Shown: positions 7,662 to 15,992, numbered from the stretch's first letter. The stretch: DNA of 21,960 nt from CAG-791 sp003447895 (GCA_946620035.1 CAMOMX010000031.1:1-21960), one strand, 5' to 3'. Numbers and translations are program-made. Notes: generated by a model from the letters alone, not told the origin.

Positions 7662-8780
7662 CTAAATGGTATAACGTTCGCCTTTTTCCACCACGATCCT
7701 TATACCATTTTCACCTTTGTAACAGGAATTTGCCTGAATGGTGTCGCCGCTCTCCACGATGCAGTTCTCAATAATAGTATTGTCTCCGATGTAAACATCA
7801 TTCAAAATGAGTGAATTCCTTATTACACAATTATTGCCAACATAGACCTGTTGGAACAATACAGAATTCTCCACCGTTCCGTTCACAATACATCCGCTGG
7901 ACAGAAGACTGTTCCTGATCCTGACGCCGACATTATATTTTGCCGGAGGAAGGTCTGCGACCTTAGAGTGAACCTCGGGGTACTGTTTGAAGAAATAGTC
8001 CCTGATCTCCGGATTCAGAAAATCCATGTTTGTCTTGTAGTAATCCTCAACAGTTGCAATATTGCTCCAATAGTTGTGCAGCCTGTACCCGTAGATCCTC
8101 TTCAGTCCTCTGTAGCGGATGAGGATATCCTGAACAAAATCATACCGGTTTTCTTCCATGCTCTTTTCAAGAAGCTCTATGAGAAGCCTCCTTCTGATCA
8201 CATAGATTCCACAAGAAATTGTGTTAAACTCCGCGACGACCGGCTTCTCGACAAATTCCTGAATCCTGCCGTCCGCATCCATCTGCACAGTTCCATACCG
8301 TTCCACATTAAAGTTTTCCGGCATTTCTTTGACCACCACAGTGATATCCGCTCTCTTGTCAACGTGATACTCAAGAACCTCGTTGTAATCCATCTTGTAG
8401 ACACAGTCTCCCGAAGCGATCACGACATAAGGCTCATGCGACGTCTTCAGAAAGCTGATATTCTGAGCGATCGCGTCAGCTGTCCCACGGTACCACTGAC
8501 TGCTGGCGTCCGCAAAGGAGGGGGTAAAGAGGAACATACCTCCCTGTTTACGCCCGAAATCCCACCACTTGGACGATGCCAGATGTTCATTCAGGCTCCT
8601 GGAATTATATTGCGTCAGTACAGCGACTTTCTGAATTCTTGAGTGTTCCATGTTGCTGAGTGCAAAGTCAATACTGCGGTAACTTCCTGCCACAGGCATC
8701 GCGCACACTGCTCTGCGCTTTGACAGTTCCTTCATCCGCTTGCTGTTTCCGCCGGCCAGAATAATTCCTACTGCCCTCAT
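7662..8780 (-). CDS. glgD: Glucose-1-phosphate adenylyltransferase subunit GlgD
   Basis: 372 aa. In Firmicutes GlgD is the second, mainly regulatory, subunit that joins GlgC to form ADP-glucose pyrophosphorylase, which makes ADP-glucose for glycogen. The nucleotidyltransferase domain (about 1-240) has a changed nucleotide loop, LAGGNSKRM (8-16), instead of LAGGQGSRL, and SGDCVYKMDY (about 122-131) instead of SGDHIYKMDY, as expected for GlgD. The C-terminal third is a left-handed beta-helix with hexapeptide repeats (SVLFQQVYVGNNCVIRNS, DVYIGDNTIIENC). The start overlaps the glgC stop in ATGA (8777-8780), and AAGGTG is upstream, so translation is probably coupled. Confidence 0.96.
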   Translation of the reverse strand: MRAVGIILAGGNSKRMKELSKRRAVCAMPVAGSYRSIDFALSNMEHSRIQKVAVLTQYNSRSLNEHLASSKWWDFGRKQGGMFLFTPSFADASSQWYRGTADAIAQNISFLKTSHEPYVVIASGDCVYKMDYNEVLEYHVDKRADITVVVKEMPENFNVERYGTVQMDADGRIQEFVEKPVVAEFNTISCGIYVIRRRLLIELLEKSMEENRYDFVQDILIRYRGLKRIYGYRLHNYWSNIATVEDYYKTNMDFLNPEIRDYFFKQYPEVHSKVADLPPAKYNVGVRIRNSLLSSGCIVNGTVENSVLFQQVYVGNNCVIRNSLILNDVYIGDNTIIENCIVESGDTIQANSCYKGENGIRIVVEKGERYTI

Positions 8781-10054
8781 TCCGCGTCACCTTCTTTCAC
8801 CAGAGTTTTTCCGCTCTCAAGCCTGCTGCCGGGATAATCCGCTGCAGTTGTCTCGCCAGAGATCATTACATTCTTTCCGATCGTCACGCCTGCAGGAATT
8901 ACCGTTCCTTCTCCCAGTGTTACGATACCCTCTCTGTAAATATCAGGTCTGGTGTCATTGGGAACCTCGTAGCCATCGCCAAGGACAACTCCGTCTCCGA
9001 TCGTGACGTCTTCCGCAGCGATGACTTTGTAAAGCCTGCTGCCCGCGCCGACGCGGGTCCCGTTCATGAGGATCGAGTCCCTTACCTCCGCGCCTTTTTC
9101 GATCGTCACATCACAGCCGATGACCGAATTGTATACCCTGCCGTAAACCTCTGTTCCTTCCCCGATGATCGTCCTCTCAGCTACACTCTCCGGGCCAAAA
9201 TACTGCGGCACGTTGGACGTGCTCTTCGTGTAGATCTTCCAATACTCCTCGTACAGGTTGAATTCCGGCACGATGTCAATGAGCTCCATATTGGCTTCCC
9301 AATAGGAGGTCAGGGTCCCGACATCTTTCCAGTATCCGTTGAACTCATACGCGTAGAGCGGAGATCCGTTGTCACGGCAGTACGGGATAATGTGCTTTCC
9401 GAAGTCCAGATTGGGCTGTTCTTTGTTGGCGACCAGCGATTCCTTGAGCGTCTTCCAGTTGAAAATGTAAATTCCCATGGAAGCAAGATTGCTGCGGGGA
9501 TGCGCGGGTTTTTCCTCAAAGTCCACGATCTTTCTGTCTTCGTCGGTAATCATGATTCCGAAACGGCTTGCCTCTTCCATAGGGACGGGCATGACAGCAA
9601 TGGTTACGTCCGCGCCGTTTTCCTTGTGGAAATCCAGCATGGATTCATAATCCATCTTATAGATATGATCGCCTGAGAGAATCAGCACATAATCGGGATT
9701 AAAGCTCTCCATATAGGTGAGATTCTGATAGATCGCGTTGGCGGTTCCCGTGTACCACTCCGTATGCCGCATCTGCTCATACGGAGAGAGGACGGAGACG
9801 CCTCCGACGTTCTTGTCAAGATCCCACGGAATACCGATCCCGACGTGCGTATTCAATCGAAGCGGCATATACTGAGTCAGTACGCCGACCGTATCCACAC
9901 CTGAATTAATACAGTTGCTGAGCGGAAAATCAATGATCCTGTACTTCCCGCCAAAGGATACCGCCGGTTTAGCCATATTTGATGTAAGAATTCCGAGTCT
10001 GCTCCCCTGGCCGCCTGCCAGCAACATAGCGATCATTTCTTTTTTTACTATCAT
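8777..10054 (-). CDS. glgC: Glucose-1-phosphate adenylyltransferase catalytic subunit GlgC
   Basis: 425 aa. It converts glucose-1-phosphate and ATP to ADP-glucose plus pyrophosphate. The ATG at 10054 is chosen because AGAGGTGG lies four bases upstream; the open frame extends 13 codons further without a good site. Motifs: LLAGGQGSRL (11-20), KPAVSFGGKYRIIDFPLSN (29-47), WYTGTANAIYQN (100-111), the catalytic SGDHIYKMDY (127-136), and EEKP (180-183), followed by a beta-helix domain (about 290-405). It is the first gene of glgC-glgD-spoVG, with a promoter at 10120-10148. No glgA or glgB lies nearby, unlike the common glycogen operon. Confidence 0.97.
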   Translation of the reverse strand: MIVKKEMIAMLLAGGQGSRLGILTSNMAKPAVSFGGKYRIIDFPLSNCINSGVDTVGVLTQYMPLRLNTHVGIGIPWDLDKNVGGVSVLSPYEQMRHTEWYTGTANAIYQNLTYMESFNPDYVLILSGDHIYKMDYESMLDFHKENGADVTIAVMPVPMEEASRFGIMITDEDRKIVDFEEKPAHPRSNLASMGIYIFNWKTLKESLVANKEQPNLDFGKHIIPYCRDNGSPLYAYEFNGYWKDVGTLTSYWEANMELIDIVPEFNLYEEYWKIYTKSTSNVPQYFGPESVAERTIIGEGTEVYGRVYNSVIGCDVTIEKGAEVRDSILMNGTRVGAGSRLYKVIAAEDVTIGDGVVLGDGYEVPNDTRPDIYREGIVTLGEGTVIPAGVTIGKNVMISGETTAADYPGSRLESGKTLVKEGDAE

Positions 10055-10119
10055 GTTGCCACCTCTGGTATGAATTTTGAAAATTATAAACAATTTAACG
10101 TGTATAATTTTGCAAAAAT

Positions 10120-10148
10120 ATTATATCACACCGTTCTGAGAAATGAAA
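10120..10148 (-). promoter_or_regulatory. Putative promoter for glgC-glgD-spoVG
   Basis: On the minus strand a perfect TATAAT -10 box (10120-10125) follows a weak TTTCAT -35 box (10143-10148) at 17 bp. It lies about 66 bp before the glgC start, giving an AT-rich leader. Confidence 0.6.
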
Positions 10149-10243
10149 CCGAACATTGACTCCGCCCAATTGTTTTACTTTTTGTTGTGTTTAGTTTAAA
10201 TTTGAATGCATTTTCGAACTTTTTCCACCCGAAAGCGGCCTCT

Positions 10244-10272
10244 TTGACTTGTATGATGTCTTAGTGTATGAT
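10244..10272 (+). promoter_or_regulatory. Putative promoter for murC
   Basis: TTGACT (10244-10249) and TATGAT (10267-10272) are 17 bp apart, a close match to the housekeeping sigma-A consensus. The murC start is 60 bp downstream of the -10 box. Confidence 0.75.
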
Positions 10273-10331
10273 ACGAACGATAACCGACAAAGAACAGGGA
10301 TACTTCTTACAGATACAGCTAGGAGGGTTTT

Positions 10332-11720
10332 ATGTATCAAATTGATTTGAACAGACCGATCCACGTCTTTTTCTCAGGGATCGGCGGAATTTCCATGAGC
10401 GGCCTCGCCAGGATCCTCAGGAGCAGAGGCTTTACCGTATCGGGTTCCGACCGCGCCTCATCCGCGATCACGGAGGACCTTGCAAAAGACGGCATTCCGG
10501 TCATGATCGGGCAGAAAAAAGAGAATATTACCGGGGACATCGACCTCGTCGTCTTCACAGCGGCGATCCATCCCGATAATCCCGAGTATATCGCCGTAAA
10601 TGAGCTGGGAATCCCCCACATGAACCGTTCCGTGCTCCTTGGGCAGATCATGCGCTGCTACAAGGACCCCGTCGCCATCAGCGGAACGCACGGAAAGACT
10701 ACGACAACTTCCATGATTTCCGAGATCCTCATGGAGGCGGGCACTGACCCGACGCTCTCGATCGGCGGAATCCTCAGCAGCATCGGGGGAAATGTCAGGA
10801 TCGGCAAAAGTCACTATTTTGCCGCGGAGGCCTGCGAGTATACCAACAGCTTCCTCGATATGTTCCCCGGCATCGGGATCATCCTGGATATCGATGAGGA
10901 CCATCTGGACTTTTTCAAGGACCTCGCGGACATCCGCCGTTCCTTCCGGAAATTTGCACAGCGCATCCCCGCGGACGGCGCCCTGATCCTCAACACCCAG
11001 ATCCCGGACTACGAGGAGATCGCAGGCGGCCTTGACTGCGACGTCATCCTGTACGGCCCCGATGAGAAGGCGGATTACTGGCCGGAGGGCATCACCTACG
11101 ACGAGTTTGCCCACCCCTCCTATACGCTCTGCAGCCGCGGCGCGGACGGCACTGTGACAAGACAGCCGATCGCGCTCAGTGTTCCCGGGGAGCACAACGT
11201 CTATAACTCCATGGCGGCTGTCGCCGCGGCGGACCGGCTCGGGATCGACCGCAGGGATACCGCGGCCGCGCTCTATAAGTACGGCGGCACAGAGAGACGT
11301 TTCGAAAAACTCGGAACCCGGAACGGCTTCACGGTCATCGACGACTACGCGCACCATCCCACGGAGATCGAGGCGACACTGAAAACCGCCGCCAACTGTC
11401 CCCACCATGAGATCTACTGCGTGTTCCAGTCCCACACCTACACAAGGACAAAGGCGCTGATGAAGGAATTCGCAAAGGCCCTGACCCTGGCGGATCACAT
11501 CGTGCTGGCCCCCATCTACCCGGCCAGGGAGACCGATGACCTGGGGATCAGCGCCCACACGCTGGCGGCAGAGATCGAAGCGCTCGGCCATCCCTGCGTG
11601 TGCCTTGACACTTTCAGCGAAATTGAAAATTATCTTCTGAAAAATTGCCAAAAGGACGATTTGGTGATAACCATGGGAGCCGGAAACATCAATGAAGTAG
11701 GCAGAAATCTGGTTTCATAA
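10332..11720 (+). CDS. murC: UDP-N-acetylmuramate--L-alanine ligase MurC
   Basis: 462 aa. It adds L-alanine to UDP-MurNAc in the cytoplasm, the first peptide step of peptidoglycan precursor synthesis. AGGAGGG lies four bases before ATG 10332. The Rossmann motif GIGGISMSGLA (16-26) binds the UDP substrate; the ATP loop is GTHGKTTTT (118-126); the central region has AAEACEYTNSF (164-174) and DIDEDHLD (186-193); the C-terminal domain has GTERRFE (319-325) and DDYAHHPTEIEA (337-348). The length matches the family. It has its own promoter and is divergent from glgC. Downstream is a 329-bp gap before the dnaD-like gene. Confidence 0.97.
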   Translation: MYQIDLNRPIHVFFSGIGGISMSGLARILRSRGFTVSGSDRASSAITEDLAKDGIPVMIGQKKENITGDIDLVVFTAAIHPDNPEYIAVNELGIPHMNRSVLLGQIMRCYKDPVAISGTHGKTTTTSMISEILMEAGTDPTLSIGGILSSIGGNVRIGKSHYFAAEACEYTNSFLDMFPGIGIILDIDEDHLDFFKDLADIRRSFRKFAQRIPADGALILNTQIPDYEEIAGGLDCDVILYGPDEKADYWPEGITYDEFAHPSYTLCSRGADGTVTRQPIALSVPGEHNVYNSMAAVAAADRLGIDRRDTAAALYKYGGTERRFEKLGTRNGFTVIDDYAHHPTEIEATLKTAANCPHHEIYCVFQSHTYTRTKALMKEFAKALTLADHIVLAPIYPARETDDLGISAHTLAAEIEALGHPCVCLDTFSEIENYLLKNCQKDDLVITMGAGNINEVGRNLVS

Positions 11721-11736
11721 CCCCGGCTGTTCCCGC

Positions 11737-11783
11737 TTTTCCACATAATCCCCTTTTTTACGGGGGCCCGTCCTTGTGGAAAT
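11737..11783. promoter_or_regulatory. Two degenerate DnaA-box-like sites
   Basis: TTTTCCACA at 11737-11745 on the plus strand, and TGTGGAAAT at 11775-11783, which reads ATTTCCACA on the minus strand. Each matches the TTATCCACA consensus at seven or eight of nine positions. They lie 55-100 bp before the two perfect boxes at 11836-11853. Confidence 0.4.
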
Positions 11784-11835
11784 CTCTGCCTCGTGAACCT
11801 CCTTTAATCAGGGACTTTCGCGGGGCATTCCCATG

Positions 11836-11853
11836 TTATCCACATTATCCACA
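11836..11853 (+). promoter_or_regulatory. Two abutting consensus DnaA boxes
   Basis: TTATCCACA occurs at 11836-11844 and again at 11845-11853, exactly head to tail with no gap. Both are perfect matches to the bacterial DnaA consensus. They lie about 80 bp upstream of an extended -10 box for the following dnaD-like/dnaI-like genes, so DnaA control of helicase-loader expression is the simplest reading; an initiator-titrating or origin-type site is an alternative. Confidence 0.8.
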
Positions 11854-11931
11854 AAACGCTCCGGCCGCGGCGCAGGCCTGCCGCCCCGGATATTTATGGA
11901 CAAAATGACCATTTCGCTGTTTTGGCGCCTG

Positions 11932-11940
11932 TGCTATACT
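11932..11940 (+). promoter_or_regulatory. Extended -10 box for the dnaD-dnaI pair
   Basis: TGC-TATACT (11932-11940) fits an extended -10 element; the -35 region 17 bp upstream (TTTCGC) is weak. A transcript starting here would have a leader of about 100 nt before the GTG start at 12050. Confidence 0.5.
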
Positions 11941-12049
11941 GCACTTATCAATCATGTAAATTACCGCTATTACGGCAAGCGCCCCGGCGGATTGTTCATA
12001 CATAACGTCCTTTCAGAGTTTTCTCCGCAGGGAAGGGGAGGTTTGTGAA

Positions 12050-12994
12050 GTGTTCACGGTCTACAGCGAAAAGGGAACAGGGGCAACCCTGGTTTCCAAT
12101 CTGTTTATCGACAATTATATGAGAGACGCCAATGACGCGCAGCTAAAGGTCTATCTGTATCTTCTGCGCATGATGAATGCCGGCCGTTCCACCAGCATTT
12201 CCGACATGGCGGATCAGTTCAATCACACCGAGAAGGAAGTGATGCGGTCTCTCCGCTACTGGGAGAGCCGCGGTCTTATTGTGCTCGAATATGACGACGT
12301 GGGGAATCTGTCCTCCCTGCACATGGTATCTCCCGGCCGCGACCAGGTCGTGAGCCGGACCTATCCTGTGCCCTTTGACTCAGCCGGAAACGGACCCTCG
12401 CAGGTCGCCCCTGCCCTTTCCGCTCCGGTCGCAGAAGCGTTCCCTCCCCGGGATATGTCCGCGGACAGCGTCTCGCGCACGAATACGCCGTCTCTTCCCA
12501 GACTGGGCCAGATGGCGATTCCCGCCTCGCAGCACACAGCCTCCGCTGCCGGGGATTCCACGGCGAAAGCCGTGCCTGTCTCCCACAAGCGCCCGGATGC
12601 CGCCGACCTGGAAGCCTTCCGAAGCAGTCAGAAGAGAGCGCAGCTTCTGTTCGTGATCGAGCAGTATATCGGAAAGCCCCTCTCCCCGAGCGAAGTGGAG
12701 AGCGTGTACTTTATCTCCGAGCAGCTCCACTTCTCGGATTCGCTCATTGACTACCTGCTCCAGTACTGCATCGACAGGAACAAGAAGGATTTCCGCTATA
12801 TCGAAAAAGTAGCGGTCAACTGGGCACAGCACGGGATCACGACCTCCAAACAGGCTGAGCGCGCCGTATCCGGTTTTGGCAAGAACCGGCGCGGTTCCGG
12901 AGCCGGAACCAGGCCGTCCGCCAATCCCTTTAACCAGTTCGAGCAGAACCAGTACGATTTTGACGAACTCGAGAAGGAACTGTTAAGTAACTGA
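12050..12994 (+). CDS. DnaD-domain replication initiation protein
   Basis: 314 aa with a GTG start; AAGGGGAGG lies eight bases upstream. The N-terminal part (about 15-95) looks like the winged-helix DDBH1 domain: DANDAQLKVYLYLLR, then ISDMADQFNHTEKEV and SLRYWESRGLIVLEYD. A Pro/Ser/Ala-rich, probably disordered linker follows (about 100-180). The C-terminal DDBH2/DnaB_2 domain (about 190-265) ends with the family motif YxxxIxxxW-like YIEKVAVNW (250-258) and HGITT. DnaD/DnaB-type proteins of Firmicutes help open the origin and load the replicative helicase. The dnaI-like gene starts 55 bp downstream, which supports a joint role in helicase loading. Whether it matches Bacillus DnaD or DnaB cannot be settled by eye. 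Confidence 0.92.
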   Translation: MFTVYSEKGTGATLVSNLFIDNYMRDANDAQLKVYLYLLRMMNAGRSTSISDMADQFNHTEKEVMRSLRYWESRGLIVLEYDDVGNLSSLHMVSPGRDQVVSRTYPVPFDSAGNGPSQVAPALSAPVAEAFPPRDMSADSVSRTNTPSLPRLGQMAIPASQHTASAAGDSTAKAVPVSHKRPDAADLEAFRSSQKRAQLLFVIEQYIGKPLSPSEVESVYFISEQLHFSDSLIDYLLQYCIDRNKKDFRYIEKVAVNWAQHGITTSKQAERAVSGFGKNRRGSGAGTRPSANPFNQFEQNQYDFDELEKELLSN

Positions 12995-13049
12995 TCTCAC
13001 CGGATCACACAGGATCATCAATGTTTCAAAGCCTTATTGAGGAGATTTC

Positions 13050-14075
13050 GTGTCGCTGACCACCGAACAATACAACGAGATCATGCGCGGCTACATGCAG
13101 AAGCAGAGCAGGAACCGTCACCAGGCCCTGCAGCGCCGGGAGGAGGTATATGCCAGAATTCCCGAATTCAGAGAGCTCACCGACAAGGTTCCGAGCCTCG
13201 CTGTAGAATACCTGCGCTCCAAACTGGGAGAAACTGGAACCGTCCGTTCCGATTCTCCCTTTTCTCTGCGCCCGGAACTTGACCGGATCGCGGAGAAGAA
13301 AAAGCACCTTCTGATCTCCCACGGCTATCCGGGAAACTATCTGGACGAGGAATACGACTGCCCCCTCTGCAGGGATACCGGCTTTGTGGACGGGAAGAAA
13401 TGCCGCTGCTTCAAGCAGAAGGAAATTGCCGTCCTGTATGACCATTCCCATTTGGCAGAACTTGTCAAGGAACAAAATTTTGACAAATTGTCCGAATCCT
13501 ATTACCATGGTGACGACCTGAAAAGATTTCGCTCCGCGGCCGCGGCCTGCCGCCGCATGGCTTCGGAGTTCGATACCGTGTTCCGAAACCTGTACCTGTA
13601 CGGGACCGTCGGCACCGGGAAGTCTTTTCTCTCCATTTGTGTTGCCAAGGAGGTCCTGGAGAGCTGCCACTCGGTGCTCTACTTCAGCGCGGCAGCCCTG
13701 TTTGACAAATTGTCGATGTATTCCTTCGACATAAAGGCCAAGGAGGAGCTTCGAAGCTTCACCTCCGACCTCTACGAATGCGATCTTCTGATCATTGACG
13801 ATCTGGGGACCGAGCTCACCAATCAGTTCATCTCGGCGCAGTTTTTCAGCCTGCTGAATGAGCGGTATCTGGGCCGCAGACATACGGTGATCTCCACAAA
13901 TCTCTCCCTGGGAGAGATGCAGACCAGATACTCCGACAGGGTCTTCTCGCGGATCACGAGCGGCTATGAGCTCTATAAGCTCACGGGAAGCGACATCCGC
14001 CTCCGGAAGACAAGGCAGCGCAGTACAAGCGGTCATACTGCCGCCTCCGCCAATTGGAAGTTTCCGTCTTCATAA
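13050..14075 (+). CDS. dnaI: DnaI/DnaC-like helicase loader AAA+ ATPase
   Basis: 341 aa with a GTG start preceded by GAGGAG five bases upstream. The N-terminal region (about 1-98) is helical and probably contacts the helicase. A CPLC-x10-CRC cluster (Cys104, 107, 118 and 120) may bind zinc. The AAA+ domain has Walker A GTVGTGKS (185-192), Walker B LLIIDDLG (246-253), sensor 1 HTVISTNLS (278-286) and an arginine-bearing SDRVFSRI (295-302). The family loads DnaB/DnaC-type hexameric helicase at origins and restarted forks. It lies 55 bp after the DnaD-domain gene, so the two probably share a transcript. The Ser/Thr-rich tail after about 320 is not conserved as far as I can tell. Confidence 0.92.
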   Translation: MSLTTEQYNEIMRGYMQKQSRNRHQALQRREEVYARIPEFRELTDKVPSLAVEYLRSKLGETGTVRSDSPFSLRPELDRIAEKKKHLLISHGYPGNYLDEEYDCPLCRDTGFVDGKKCRCFKQKEIAVLYDHSHLAELVKEQNFDKLSESYYHGDDLKRFRSAAAACRRMASEFDTVFRNLYLYGTVGTGKSFLSICVAKEVLESCHSVLYFSAAALFDKLSMYSFDIKAKEELRSFTSDLYECDLLIIDDLGTELTNQFISAQFFSLLNERYLGRRHTVISTNLSLGEMQTRYSDRVFSRITSGYELYKLTGSDIRLRKTRQRSTSGHTAASANWKFPSS

Positions 14076-14141
14076 GATACTTTACTGGACGGTATTCTCA
14101 CCATACATCAACTCTTAAGCCAGAGAAAGCGAGGATCACTC

Positions 14142-15350
14142 ATGGAACCAATCAAACAACACGACAAGCGTCATCTGGACACCCTGCCTGCCGGTGCTCT
14201 CGGAATCATCCCTGTCAAGGGCTGTGAAGAGATAGCCTCCGAGATCGACTACTACCTCACCAGATGGAGAGCTGAGCGTGAAAGCGAGCACAAGGACTCA
14301 CTTGCCTACATCGGCTATAACCGTCCTTCCTACATCGTCAATTGCAGCCTTCCCCGCTTCGGCACGGGTGAAGGAAAGGGTGCGCTCGATCAGTCGGTCC
14401 GCGGAATGGACCTCTATCTTCTCGCGGATGTAGTCAACTACAGCGAGACCTACAAGATGTTCGGAATTACCAACCACATGTCCCCCGATGATCACTATCA
14501 GAACCTCAAGAGAGTGATCGCTTCCATCGGCGGAAAGGCCCGCCGCATCACGGTGATCATGCCTTACCTCTATGAGAGCCGCCAGCACAAGCGCACCTCC
14601 AGGGAATCCCTCGACTGCGCGATCGCTCTTCAGGAGCTCGTCCGCATGGGCGTCGACAATATCATCACTTTCGACGCGCATGACCCCCGCGTCATGAACG
14701 CGATCCCCCTCAACGGATTCGACACGATCCAGCCGGCCTACCAGTTCATCAAGGCCCTTCTTCGAAATGTCGACGATCTTGAGATCGACAATGACCACAT
14801 GCTCATTATCAGCCCCGACGAAGGCGGCATGAAGCGCGCCGTCTACTACGCGAACGTACTGGGCCTGGACATGGGCATGTTCTACAAGCGCCGCGATTAC
14901 ACCCGCATTGTCAACGGAGAGAATCCGGTCGTCGCCCATGAATTCCTCGGCTCAAGCGTAGAGGGCAAGGACATGATCGTCATCGACGATATGCTCTCTT
15001 CCGGAGACAGCATCCTGGAAGTGGCGAGCGCCCTCAAAAAGAGAAAAGCCCGCAGAGTATTTATCTGCGCGACCTTCGGCCTGTTCACGGACGGGATCGA
15101 GAAGTTTGATAAGGCCTATGAAGAAGGCGTCTTCAACAAGATCCTGACGACCAACCTGATCTATCAAAGGCCCGAGCTCCTCGAGCGCCCCTGGTACGCA
15201 AGCTGCGGCATGAGCAAATACCTTGCCTACATCATCGATACGCTCAACCATGACAGCTCCATCAGTGATCTTCTTGATCCCAGAGAAAAGATCTTGAATA
15301 TCATCGGCCGCTACAACGAGGCCCGCAGGCAGGGAATTAAATTCCAGTAA
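14142..15350 (+). CDS. prs: Long, divergent ribose-phosphate pyrophosphokinase (PRPP synthetase)
   Basis: 402 aa; GAGGATCACTC precedes the ATG. PRPP synthetase makes phosphoribosyl pyrophosphate from ribose-5-phosphate and ATP for nucleotide, His and Trp synthesis. The core is recognisable: MPYLYESRQHKR (140-151) in the place of the ATP loop, ITFDAHDPR (175-183) as the metal site, and the PRPP loop MIVIDDMLSSGDS (278-290). These differ from the classical YARQDRK and DDMIDTGGT, and the protein is about 85 residues longer than the classical enzyme (about 315 aa), with an extra N-terminal segment and C-terminal tail. Long forms of this kind are known from Clostridia. It lies 66 bp after dnaI and ends in a strong terminator. 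A phosphoribosyltransferase-like regulator is an unlikely alternative. Confidence 0.88.
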   Translation: MEPIKQHDKRHLDTLPAGALGIIPVKGCEEIASEIDYYLTRWRAERESEHKDSLAYIGYNRPSYIVNCSLPRFGTGEGKGALDQSVRGMDLYLLADVVNYSETYKMFGITNHMSPDDHYQNLKRVIASIGGKARRITVIMPYLYESRQHKRTSRESLDCAIALQELVRMGVDNIITFDAHDPRVMNAIPLNGFDTIQPAYQFIKALLRNVDDLEIDNDHMLIISPDEGGMKRAVYYANVLGLDMGMFYKRRDYTRIVNGENPVVAHEFLGSSVEGKDMIVIDDMLSSGDSILEVASALKKRKARRVFICATFGLFTDGIEKFDKAYEEGVFNKILTTNLIYQRPELLERPWYASCGMSKYLAYIIDTLNHDSSISDLLDPREKILNIIGRYNEARRQGIKFQ

Positions 15351-15361
15351 TGCATTGACAC

Positions 15362-15422
15362 AAATACCGCCCGCCTGTCCCGGGAAAGTATTCCCCTCGG
15401 GACAGGCGGGCGGTATTTTTTT
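15362..15422 (+). terminator. Strong rho-independent terminator of prs
   Basis: A perfect 21-bp inverted repeat: 15362-15382 pairs with 15398-15418 around a 15-nt loop, and a run of eight T follows. It starts 12 bp after the prs stop and faces the convergent dCMP deaminase gene. Confidence 0.95.
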
Positions 15423-15428
15423 CTTTCA

Positions 15429-15508
15429 GATTTTCGGTATTTGGGATTTCCGGTCTCTCGGATTCGCGGTCTTTCGGACCACAGCCCTTTCGGATTACAG
15501 CTCTACTA
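15429..15508. repeat. Degenerate 16-bp tandem repeat running into the dCMP deaminase stop
   Basis: Five 16-bp lines align: GATTTTCGGTATTTGG (15429), GATTTCCGGTCTCTCG (15445), GATTCGCGGTCTTTCG (15461), GACCACAGCCCTTTCG (15477) and GATTACAGCTCTACTA (15493). The last contains the stop codon and final codons of the minus-strand gene. The repeat fills the whole gap between that stop and the prs terminator. Confidence 0.7.
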
Positions 15509-15992
15509 CCACTTTCCTTCCGGTCCTCTGATACTGGTAGTATCTCACGCCGGCCGCGTCAAACATCCGCTTGCTGGCGACCGTCATATCAGAAGCCGCA
15601 TACTTGTCGCTGTCATAGACAACTGTCCGGATTCCGCTCTGAATGATCGCCTTTGCGCACTCGTTGCAGGGAAAGAGCGATACATAGATCGTCGCCCCGT
15701 CAAGGCTCCCTCCGCGGTAGTTCAGGATCGCGTTCAGCTCACTGTGGGTCACAAACGGATACTTGGTATCCAGAGGGTCCCCTTCTCTCGCCCAGGGGAA
15801 ATCGTCGTCCGAGCATCCGGCGGGAAAGCCGTTGTAGCCCATGGACAGGATCTTGTGTTTGTCACTGACGATGCAGGCCCCGACCTGCGTGTTCGGGTCC
15901 TTGGAGCGGAGCGCGGACAGCTGGGCAACCCCCATAAAATACTCGTCCCAGGAAATATAATCTCCCCGCTTGGGAGTCATTTTGACAGCCAT
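15495..15992 (-). CDS. comEB: dCMP deaminase (ComEB-type)
   Basis: 165 aa. It deaminates dCMP to dUMP, feeding dTMP synthesis. The zinc deaminase motifs are intact: HSE (His83, Glu85 as proton shuttle) and PCNEC (108-112; Cys109 and Cys112). The N-terminal SWDEYFMGVAQLSALRSKDP and QVGACIV are typical of the ComEB/dCMP deaminase family, as is the length of 150-190 aa. AAGGGGG lies five bases before the ATG. It is the last gene of the minus-strand run, 23 bp after upp, so it is probably cotranscribed in a pyrimidine-related group. Its last codons fall in a degenerate 16-bp repeat. No clear terminator of its own was found apart from the shared prs stem. Confidence 0.95.
   Translation of the reverse strand: MAVKMTPKRGDYISWDEYFMGVAQLSALRSKDPNTQVGACIVSDKHKILSMGYNGFPAGCSDDDFPWAREGDPLDTKYPFVTHSELNAILNYRGGSLDGATIYVSLFPCNECAKAIIQSGIRTVVYDSDKYAASDMTVASKRMFDAAGVRYYQYQRTGRKVVVEL

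Noticed and set aside
11833..12048. Small plus-strand gene just before the DnaD-domain gene
   Set aside because: It would span the DnaA boxes and the -10 box, its start lies within the first DnaA box area, and there is no ribosome binding site.
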